NCBI GenBank assembly: GCA_944375715.1
Contig: CALWAP010000001.1
Location: 124,001-188,000 of the forward strand
DNA from: an uncultured Clostridia bacterium
GTDB lineage: Bacteria > Bacillota > Clostridia > Oscillospirales > Butyricicoccaceae
Direction: 5' to 3'
DNA: 64,000 nt
The translations under genes and the position numbers were made by a program. Shown here piece by piece: positions 55,539-62,195 of the stretch. The stretch's first letter is position 1, and each line of letters opens with the position of its first letter. The notes beneath the pieces were generated by a model. It searched no databases. It saw only the letters and a list, made by a program, of their open reading frames with translations, and had not been told where the DNA came from.

Positions 55539-55567
55539 ATAATATCATTATATAACGGCCTTGTCAA
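55539..55567 (-). promoter_or_regulatory. Promoter of the SPFH operon
   Basis: Minus strand: perfect -35 TTGACA (55562-55567), 17-bp spacer, -10 TATTAT (55539-55544), ~25 nt before the SPFH ATG. Confidence 0.75.
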
Positions 55568-55586
55568 TCGGATTTTCCTCAAAAAA

Positions 55587-55618
55587 TAAAGGCGGGACAT
55601 ATTGTCCCGCCTTTATTG
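55587..55618. terminator. Terminator of the 756-aa membrane protein gene
   Basis: AATAAAGGCGGGACA/TGTCCCGCCTTTATT around TAT, with T-rich sequence on both strands, 7 nt past the stop. Confidence 0.85.
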
Positions 55619-55625
55619 CGTTTTA

Positions 55626-57896
55626 TCAGTTTACCTTTACATATACTCGTTCAAAATAAGCCCTTCCAAATGCCGTTGTGACCTCGGTCACAATCGTGCC
55701 CTCTTGGAAAATGGCCGTACCTACATTGTCATAGAATGTATCCTCTACCTTGAAGGTACTATCTACCCCCATTGATTGGACAGGCATCTCCTCGGGGTCG
55801 GTATCAGTAAAGAAAAAGTGTGTTATGCCGTTATCACGCAGGCCCATAAGCTCACCGTCGGGTATTTCGGGCTTCCAGCACACCTCTCCACCGTAAAATA
55901 TGAAATCCGACTTAATGGTATTGATTTTTCCCGATTCCTCAGTCGTGTGTGAAAAGCTTCCGCAATAAGGGACATATTCCTCGGCCTTTTTAACAGTATC
56001 CTTTATGTAGGAAGAAGGCGAACTTAAGCCCTCTGCCATATCAAGGCCGCCCGTGACCGATTTGCCAAACTCCCTGAGCACCTCTATCTCTTCCAGCTTT
56101 TCTTCGGAGTCCAGGTATCCGCCCCCGTCAACAAGCTGCATATAAAGCTGCTCGGCTGTATCCAGATATTCATCTGTGGGCGCAAGGCTGCTGCCGTCGG
56201 ATCCATCGGAGGAGGCATCATCAATGAATACTTCATCGGAAGAGGGCTCGTTGGTTGCGGAGTTTTCCCCTCCTTCCGCCGTGCTGGCTTCCTTGTCTTT
56301 CTCCGCGGTCTCACTGAAGCTTTCCAGCAGATCCCGCCCATCGTTGCTTCCCGATACGGCGTATCCCATCAGGGCTTCTGCCTTCCGATAGACCGTATCC
56401 TTGGCCTTATCGGCGCTGTCGCTGTAATCTCCCAGCTCCACAAAGGTATTGTAGGCCCTGTTGTAATCTCCATTCTCGGCATAAGCTTCAGCCATGGCAT
56501 ATGTGGTTTCAAGGATCTTGTCCTGGCTGTCCTTATAGTCGTCCAGATCCTGATAAGCTGCAATAGCCGCCTTATAGTCTCCGGCGCTTGCCAGCTCACC
56601 TGCCTTCTTATATGCAGAATTGTCCTTCAAAAAGCCCACCAGCACTACCAAAGCCACTACAGCCACCGCCAGCGGAGGCACAAATTTTATGGCAAGCTTT
56701 CTCATTTTTTTTGCCTGTTCGGCCCTTTGCTCGGCGGCCTTGCGCTCTTCCTCGGCCTTTCTTTCCTCTTCGGCCTTTCTCTGCTCAAACATCTCGCGCC
56801 AGGTATATGGACCTTCAGGCAGCTCCTTGCCGGCAGTCTTCCCGTTCTTCATGGGAATTATCTTATTAAGATCAGGAACTTCCTTGCTGAATTTATACTT
56901 TTCGATGACCCAAAGGGACAAAGGAGCTATGACGACCGAATATTCGCCGTCCTCTTCGGCTGCCATGCAGTGACCGCTGAGTTTTACGGGTTTTGTATCC
57001 AAGCCGTCGCGGGGGAAGTTCAAAAGCGCCCTGCCAATCGCATTATTACCCTGATATACAACGGCTTCAAGGCAGCCGTCTATGACCGCCTTTTCTCCCG
57101 AGACCTGGTGCTCGCTTTTTGCTGATGCTTCCACCGATATTACCATCGTGCCTCCGCCTGTGAAATAATACTGCGGCTTGCCCAGATCTATATCATCCAT
57201 CAACTCTTCCAAAGGCTTATTTTCCATCAAATGAAGCTTTACTTTGTCCATTTCAGCCTGGACATCGTTTACATCCTTCTGTGCCCCGTCCCTCCAGGCA
57301 CTCATTCCAGGCCACATATTAAGAAGCTGCTGCTTGGTATTGGCCTGCTCAAGTCTTCTCTGAGCATCTCTCTGCATGGCATCATGGGCGACAGCGGCAC
57401 CCACCGCTGTGCTGCCCGTTACTCCTGCAGCTATGCCGCCCAAAGTGCCCCAGCTGTCCTGGTTCTTTTCGGCCTGCTCATACCTGCGAACATAATCGTT
57501 CATGGCGCTCTGGGCTTCTTTTAAAGCCGCCTTTGCCTCGTCCATGCGCTTTTTCATAAAGAACATGCGCTTATCCCTGCCGATGCATTTGGAAAGCTCC
57601 AGCTCTATGGAGGCCTTGTTTCCATCCTCCTGCCTCTTTTTCAGTTTTTCGGCATTCTCAGCAGCTTCCTTTTCGGCTTTGGCCTTAGCTTCGGTACTTT
57701 CCAGCCCTATACGGTAGGCCTCGGAAGCGTCTATGCCTGCGCTTTCAAGTATTTTCTTAACCTGCGCGTTATTGTCGGCCAAAAGCGCTGTACGCTGCTT
57801 GTCGGCTTCACTCTTTTTGGGGTCTATACCCTTATTTACGCAATCCCTATAAAAGCTTCGCAGCACCTCAAGCTGCTTTTTGCTTAATTCAGCCAT
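55626..57896 (-). CDS. Large coiled-coil membrane protein with TPR-like extracytoplasmic repeats
   Basis: 756 residues, not recognised. Layout: a helical, Lys/Glu-rich N-terminal part (about 1-240) with likely coiled coils and a Gly/Ala-rich patch near 150-170; a beta-rich section (about 240-370); a second charged coiled coil with repeated AEEERKAE units (370-400); one membrane helix at about 402-424 (VPPLAVAVVALVVLVGFL); TPR-like repeats with DYKAAIAAYQDLDDYKDS and DYNRAYNTFVELGDYSDS (about 435-505); an acidic Ser-rich linker; and a C-terminal beta domain. No signal peptide. The N-terminal half is probably cytoplasmic and the repeats outside. It lies next to SPFH/ribbon-helix-helix but has its own promoter and terminator. 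The start has a weak GGCGG site. Confidence 0.8.
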   Translation of the reverse strand: MAELSKKQLEVLRSFYRDCVNKGIDPKKSEADKQRTALLADNNAQVKKILESAGIDASEAYRIGLESTEAKAKAEKEAAENAEKLKKRQEDGNKASIELELSKCIGRDKRMFFMKKRMDEAKAALKEAQSAMNDYVRRYEQAEKNQDSWGTLGGIAAGVTGSTAVGAAVAHDAMQRDAQRRLEQANTKQQLLNMWPGMSAWRDGAQKDVNDVQAEMDKVKLHLMENKPLEELMDDIDLGKPQYYFTGGGTMVISVEASAKSEHQVSGEKAVIDGCLEAVVYQGNNAIGRALLNFPRDGLDTKPVKLSGHCMAAEEDGEYSVVIAPLSLWVIEKYKFSKEVPDLNKIIPMKNGKTAGKELPEGPYTWREMFEQRKAEEERKAEEERKAAEQRAEQAKKMRKLAIKFVPPLAVAVVALVVLVGFLKDNSAYKKAGELASAGDYKAAIAAYQDLDDYKDSQDKILETTYAMAEAYAENGDYNRAYNTFVELGDYSDSADKAKDTVYRKAEALMGYAVSGSNDGRDLLESFSETAEKDKEASTAEGGENSATNEPSSDEVFIDDASSDGSDGSSLAPTDEYLDTAEQLYMQLVDGGGYLDSEEKLEEIEVLREFGKSVTGGLDMAEGLSSPSSYIKDTVKKAEEYVPYCGSFSHTTEESGKINTIKSDFIFYGGEVCWKPEIPDGELMGLRDNGITHFFFTDTDPEEMPVQSMGVDSTFKVEDTFYDNVGTAIFQEGTIVTEVTTAFGRAYFERVYVKVN

Positions 57897-57944
57897 TTAA
57901 ACCGCCCTTTCATATCCGGCAAAAGCCGTTTAAATCTTTAGGTC

Positions 57945-57973
57945 ATTATACCATCCTTTTTCCTTTGGAGCAA
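57945..57973 (-). promoter_or_regulatory. Promoter of the 756-aa gene
   Basis: Minus strand: -35 TTGCTC (57968-57973), 17-bp spacer, perfect -10 TATAAT (57945-57950). Confidence 0.7.
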
Positions 57974-58007
57974 CCGTCGTGCCTTTCTTTCTGGCGTCTT
58001 GATATGA

Positions 58008-58241
58008 CAGCCTCATTCTATTGAACAAAGCACCTCTGATAAGGCGCACCTGGAATTCCTGTGCTCGGAGATAGAGTCACATATATCCCGCGGCAAAAAC
58101 AGGTACGGCGAAATCGAGCAGGAATGGGGACTTCTTAAACATTATTACGACATAGAAGCCAAAAGGGCAGCCTCGGAAAAGGTCTATGACCCTTTCCGCC
58201 TTCAGGTGCTTATGGATTTCGTTTTGCAGCTGGAAAAATAA
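58008..58241 (+). pseudogene. Truncated gene remnant without start codon
   Basis: The open frame 58008-58241 encodes about 77 clearly protein-like residues, including HLEFLCSEIESHISRGKNR and EIEQEWGLLKHYYDIEAKRA, rich in helix-forming and charged residues, ending DFVLQLEK. No ATG, GTG or TTG begins it and there is no ribosome-binding site; an ATG at 58004 is out of frame by one. It ends just before an intrinsic terminator in the right orientation, as a real gene would. I take it as the 3' end of a gene whose 5' part was lost or frameshifted. The family is unknown. The rest of the 57974-58007 and 58290-58384 sequence holds nothing I can identify. Confidence 0.5.
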
Positions 58242-58250
58242 AAAAAGCCA

Positions 58251-58290
58251 TGATTAAAAAACCTCAATCTTGAGATTGGGTTTTTTTTAT
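58251..58290 (+). terminator. Terminator after the gene remnant
   Basis: ACCTCAATC and GATTGGGT pair imperfectly around TTGA, followed by eight T. It fits a plus-strand transcript ending at the remnant. Confidence 0.6.
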
Positions 58291-58384
58291 TTTCCGCCTG
58301 TTTTGAAAAAGAGCTTCTGATATGCTCCTTCTTCATTCTACAATGCTTTTTTCTCTGTACGGTATCCATACATATATCCACGAC

Positions 58385-58420
58385 ATAAAAAATCCCGGCA
58401 GAGCAACATCTCTGCCGGGA
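58385..58420 (-). terminator. Terminator of the Rrf2-rubrerythrin operon
   Basis: TCCCGGCAGAG/CTCTGCCGGGA around a 6-nt loop, followed on the minus strand by TTTTTT. Confidence 0.88.
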
Positions 58421-58439
58421 AAAGAAACATGTGTATCTC

Positions 58440-58985
58440 TTATTTATTGAAATAACGGGCAAGCAGGCCAGCAAAAGCCTTGCCGTGCCTGGCCTCGTCC
58501 CTGGCCATCTCATGGACGGTGTCATGAATAGCATCAAGATTGAGCTGCTTTGCCAGCTTGGCAAGATCGGTCTTGCCCTGGGTGGCGCCGTTCTCAGCCT
58601 CTACGCGCATCTCGAGGTTCTTCTTTGTGGAGTCGGTGACGACCTCGCCCAGCAGCTCGGCAAACTTGGCAGCACGCTCGGCCTCTTCATAAGCGGCCTT
58701 CTCCCAATAAAGACCTATCTCGGGATAGCCCTCCCTGTGGGCCACCCTGGCCATGGCAAGATACATGCCAACTTCGGTGCACTCGCCCTGGAAGTTCTCT
58801 CTCAGGCCCTGAAGGATCTCTTCGGGAGCGCCCTGAGCAACACCGACAACATGCTCGGCAGCCCAGGTCATTTCGCCGCTCTGCTCGACAAACTTAGAAG
58901 CAGGAGCCTTACATACGGGGCAGAACTCGGGGGGATTGTCTCCCTCATGGACATAACCGCAAACCGTGCAGACAAACTTTTTCAT
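58440..58985 (-). CDS. Reverse rubrerythrin-type protein (N-terminal rubredoxin domain)
   Basis: 181 residues. Residues 1-40 form a rubredoxin-like iron site (CTVCGYVH and CPVCKA, Cys6, Cys9, Cys22, Cys25), placed before the four-helix diiron domain (about 45-178), the reverse order to classic rubrerythrin. Glu and His ligands appear in [33 protein letters not shown] and [12 protein letters not shown] segments. It reduces hydrogen peroxide in anaerobes. The ATG at 58983-58985 follows GGAGGAA. It is co-transcribed with the Rrf2 gene 24 nt upstream. Confidence 0.92.
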   Translation of the reverse strand: MKKFVCTVCGYVHEGDNPPEFCPVCKAPASKFVEQSGEMTWAAEHVVGVAQGAPEEILQGLRENFQGECTEVGMYLAMARVAHREGYPEIGLYWEKAAYEEAERAAKFAELLGEVVTDSTKKNLEMRVEAENGATQGKTDLAKLAKQLNLDAIHDTVHEMARDEARHGKAFAGLLARYFNK

Positions 58986-59009
58986 ATAAACTTCCTCCAT
59001 ACAGAAAAA

Positions 59010-59408
59010 TTAAATAAATTCGCTTATTTTTATGGCATAAAGCTTCTTTCGAAGCTCGGTGCTTATCTCAGCAAAAACCTTTTTGAAACGGCAGCTGCCG
59101 TCCTTGCCAACCCTTGTGCATACAAAATCACCCGAAAGACAGTGATTTATTTCCAAAGGCCCGTCTATGCATTCGATTATCCGGCCCAACGAAAGCCGAC
59201 TTGCCGGCTCGGCCAACTCATAACCGCCGCAAGAACCCTTGTAGGAAATTACTATTCCCTCGGAGGCCAGCTTCCTTAAAATCTTGAGGGCGAAACGCAG
59301 CGTCACTCCCGACCTTTCTGAAATATCCCTGGCGGGAAGCATTTTGTTTTCCTTCGCGAGCACATACACTATTCTGACCGCATAGTCGGCCTCATGTGTT
59401 ATCCTCAC
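59010..59408 (-). CDS. Rrf2-family transcription regulator
   Basis: 132 residues. The N-terminal winged helix (RITHEADYAVRIVYVLA, then helix-turn-helix near SERSGVTLRFALKILRKL) is typical. Three cysteines in INHCLSGDFVCTRVGKDGSCRF (near 90-108) sit where IscR/NsrR/RirA bind an Fe-S cluster, so it can plausibly sense oxidative stress, nitric oxide or cluster status. The start is GTG at 59406-59408 with AAAGGAGGG. It controls the rubrerythrin gene in the same operon by inference; a small palindrome overlaps its own -10 box. Confidence 0.88.
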   Translation of the reverse strand: MRITHEADYAVRIVYVLAKENKMLPARDISERSGVTLRFALKILRKLASEGIVISYKGSCGGYELAEPASRLSLGRIIECIDGPLEINHCLSGDFVCTRVGKDGSCRFKKVFAEISTELRKKLYAIKISEFI

Positions 59409-59432
59409 TTTAGTCCCTCCTTTGTTTACGCA

Positions 59433-59464
59433 TTAAGTATACTTTATTTCGCCGGGAAAGTCAA
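59433..59464 (-). promoter_or_regulatory. Rrf2-rubrerythrin promoter with overlapping dyad
   Basis: Minus strand: -35 TTGACT (59459-59464), 17-bp spacer, -10 TATACT (59436-59441). The -10 box is part of the palindrome AAGTATACTT, a likely autoregulatory site for Rrf2. Confidence 0.65.
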
Positions 59465-59512
59465 CACTTAATTCTTGTTTTTTTAATCTTTCACAATCCG
59501 TTCATAAAAAGT

Positions 59513-59545
59513 AAAAAAAGACCCGGCCGAAGCCGGGTCTTTTAA
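59513..59545 (-). terminator. Terminator of the M14-family peptidase gene
   Basis: AAGACCCGGC/GCCGGGTCTT with loop CGAA (59518-59541), followed by T-rich sequence on the minus strand. Confidence 0.85.
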
Positions 59546-59553
59546 GCAAACAG

Positions 59554-62055
59554 TTACCTGTAAAGCATGTTGAAGAGGAGTTTGAAGGTACCCGTTGTCT
59601 GGGCCCTGTTCTGAGGAGCAAAGCCGTAAAGCACAACCTCGCCCTGTCCCTTCTTGCAGGTGACAACGGCGCCCTTGCCGGCGACATACTTTTCACCTGT
59701 CAGAAGACCGCTGCGCAGGACTTCCTTGTCAGCATACTTCATGACTATCTTGTAATTATCAGCATTGAACATATCTGAAACCTCAAAAGACGGGCCGTTC
59801 CAATGGAAGACATATGTCTTTTCAGGCATGCCGTAGCAGACCTGTGCTGTATTGTCGACTACAGCCGACAGTGTCGAGCCGTGAGTATTAAACTCCTTAG
59901 CGGGCAGACCGGCCACGATGTTCTTTACGCCGAGATGCAGATAATTAATGGCAAAGTCGCAGGACTGATTGAAAGCCAGCAGCCTTCCGCCCTTTTCGAC
60001 GAACTCCAGGATCTTCTGGGCGCCTTCCTTGCCGATACCGCTCATATATTCATCAGGCTGAGCTCCAATATACTGCATCATACGGCTCATCATGGGATCG
60101 TTGGGGCAGGTCTTGGGGCCAACGATAAAGCCCTCGCTGTCGCTGGGCAGAATAAGCACATCGAAACCATCGAGGCCATTTAAGATATCCTTATCCATAA
60201 CCGTCGTATAATCAAACAGGGTGTTCTCAAGGATAAGCCTGGTCCAGCCCTCATCGGCGTTGCCGTTATAGTACCTCTGATACATGGCGACCTTAAGGGG
60301 CTTGACTTCGGTCATCTTGTCATAAGCCTTATCGACTACGCGATGGATCGTGGGAGCCTTCTCAAGTATGGCTGCGATCTTATCGCCGTCACCCTCGACA
60401 TAGAAGTCGTGCCACGGGCATGTATCTATGCGGTAAACCTTGAAGCCTTCCTTAATAAGCATATTGACCGTCTTGAATACCGAATTCTCCTTGGCACTCA
60501 AAACATACTTGCTGCCCGGGATAACCTCGAAGCTTTCGCAGTCACCTCTGCCGCAAACAGTTTCAAACTTGCCTTCAAACTTGCACATGGCAGGTATCGC
60601 GGCGACGTTCATATACTCACATACAGTATCGGTAGCCGAGTCAAAAGCGGTCAGAGCGCCTGTCTTATCCCTGGTCCACTGATTATCGGGATATCTGGTC
60701 TTGCCCAAAAGGTTCATGACGACACCCATCTTGGGCTGGGCGAGGAACACGACATATGTGCCTGCAGGATATGTTACTCCGCATCCTACCTCGAAGGGCT
60801 CCACAGCCTTCTTTACCTCAACATTCTGCTGCCTCAGGATCCAGATAAGGTGCTTTACCTCTCCCTGGTCATGCTGCTTGGCGGGGATAATGAAGGCGTA
60901 TTCAGCACTCTCTTCGCCCCTTCTGGTCTGGTTGAGGGCCTTCTGGGCCATATTCTTGAGTATGGCATCCTTGTTCCTGGCCATTGTATCCAGCAGGGCA
61001 TAAGCCGCCATATACTGCCTGGCGACTATATCGCCAAGATGCCACCATCCGCCGGGCCAGGGGCTGGGGAAGTTGGTCTGGGCCTCATACTCGGGCTGTA
61101 CAATATCACCGTCGCCCTTAAGCTGGGTCGGATCTATGTATTTAGGAGTAGCCAGCTTGGCCGATGCCGACTCTGTCAGCATACCGGCTATGTTATGGCT
61201 GTTCGTTATCCAATGGTAGCCATAATGGCCCCAACCAGGATACTGAGCGCCTGAAGAAACGCCGTCAAGGCCATTTTCGTCCATCTGGTAAGCCATATTG
61301 GCTCCATACCAATTAAGTTCTCTCCAGGTAAGGGGATCGACATACTGCCTAAGCGGATTTTTATAGGGGGCGATCTGTATTCTGGCGCCGTAGCTGCCCA
61401 TGTGGTGATGGTCCTGATAGGACTGAGGCATCCATTCATGGAATATGATCTGTCCCATGTATCTCGATTCGACAATATTCTGCGCGAAAGCATCACGGTT
61501 ATTGTCATGACCTGTGTACTTGTGATAAAGGCTGGGGTAATTGCTGCCTTCAAAAGCAGTACCCTTGGTCTTGTAATACCAATCGGTAACCATGATCTCG
61601 CCGTCAGGGTTAAAGCAGGGCACCATTACGAACACGACATTGTCGAGGATATTGAGTATCTCATCGGTGTCCTTTGCAACAAGGTCATAGGCAAGATTTA
61701 TGGCCATCTGGGTGCCGCCGACCTCGGTGGCGTGAAGGCTCATGCTCTGTACCGAAACGGCCTTGCCCTTCTTGACAAGCTCGTCGATCTCCTGCTGGGA
61801 AAGCCCTCTGGGATCAGACAGCTTCATGCTGGTCTGCCTGATTTCTTCCAGATTCTTATGGTTTTCCGGAGATGTGATTATAACCTTAAGGAACGGGTTT
61901 CCCTCTGTCGAAGGACCCATATCGGTTACAGAAATACGGTCTGACTGCTTTTCCAGAAGGTAGAAATACTCTACTATCTTATCCCATCTGGCAAGCTCGC
62001 CATCAGCACCGGGTGTAAAACCGAAATGTTCCAAAGGCGTCGTTATTTTGCTCAT
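59554..62055 (-). CDS. M14-family zinc carboxypeptidase-like protein
   Basis: 833 residues. The N-terminal catalytic domain (about 20-330) has the M14 zinc motif His108-x-x-Glu111 in HATEVGG, the third ligand His206 in IIFHEWMP, and the catalytic Glu295 in GMLTESAS. A long C-terminal part (about 400-833) is not a known M14 appendage; it has a glutamine-amidotransferase-like segment, FVEKGGRLLAFNQSCDFAI, seen in some bacterial M14 relatives. There is no signal peptide, so it is probably cytoplasmic and removes C-terminal residues from peptides. ATG with GGAGG; own promoter. Confidence 0.85.
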   Translation of the reverse strand: MSKITTPLEHFGFTPGADGELARWDKIVEYFYLLEKQSDRISVTDMGPSTEGNPFLKVIITSPENHKNLEEIRQTSMKLSDPRGLSQQEIDELVKKGKAVSVQSMSLHATEVGGTQMAINLAYDLVAKDTDEILNILDNVVFVMVPCFNPDGEIMVTDWYYKTKGTAFEGSNYPSLYHKYTGHDNNRDAFAQNIVESRYMGQIIFHEWMPQSYQDHHHMGSYGARIQIAPYKNPLRQYVDPLTWRELNWYGANMAYQMDENGLDGVSSGAQYPGWGHYGYHWITNSHNIAGMLTESASAKLATPKYIDPTQLKGDGDIVQPEYEAQTNFPSPWPGGWWHLGDIVARQYMAAYALLDTMARNKDAILKNMAQKALNQTRRGEESAEYAFIIPAKQHDQGEVKHLIWILRQQNVEVKKAVEPFEVGCGVTYPAGTYVVFLAQPKMGVVMNLLGKTRYPDNQWTRDKTGALTAFDSATDTVCEYMNVAAIPAMCKFEGKFETVCGRGDCESFEVIPGSKYVLSAKENSVFKTVNMLIKEGFKVYRIDTCPWHDFYVEGDGDKIAAILEKAPTIHRVVDKAYDKMTEVKPLKVAMYQRYYNGNADEGWTRLILENTLFDYTTVMDKDILNGLDGFDVLILPSDSEGFIVGPKTCPNDPMMSRMMQYIGAQPDEYMSGIGKEGAQKILEFVEKGGRLLAFNQSCDFAINYLHLGVKNIVAGLPAKEFNTHGSTLSAVVDNTAQVCYGMPEKTYVFHWNGPSFEVSDMFNADNYKIVMKYADKEVLRSGLLTGEKYVAGKGAVVTCKKGQGEVVLYGFAPQNRAQTTGTFKLLFNMLYR

Positions 62056-62094
62056 AATTTGCCCTCCTTTATGTTAAATACTTGTACGGTTTTG

Positions 62095-62123
62095 ATTTTA
62101 GCATGTAAAACTGCATAAGTCAA
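62095..62123 (-). promoter_or_regulatory. Promoter of the M14-family gene
   Basis: Minus strand: -35 TTGACT (62118-62123), 17-bp spacer, -10 TAAAAT (62095-62100). It diverges from the ABC exporter promoter 10 bp away. Confidence 0.7.
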
Positions 62124-62133
62124 GGCAGGATGA

Positions 62134-62162
62134 TTGACATTTTACTGTATAAAGATTATATT
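62134..62162 (+). promoter_or_regulatory. Promoter of the ABC exporter gene
   Basis: Perfect -35 TTGACA (62134-62139), 17-bp spacer, -10 TATATT (62157-62162), 34 nt before the ATG. Confidence 0.78.
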
Positions 62163-62195
62163 GTTGACATGAGCTAAAGCATTGAAGGAGGTTTT

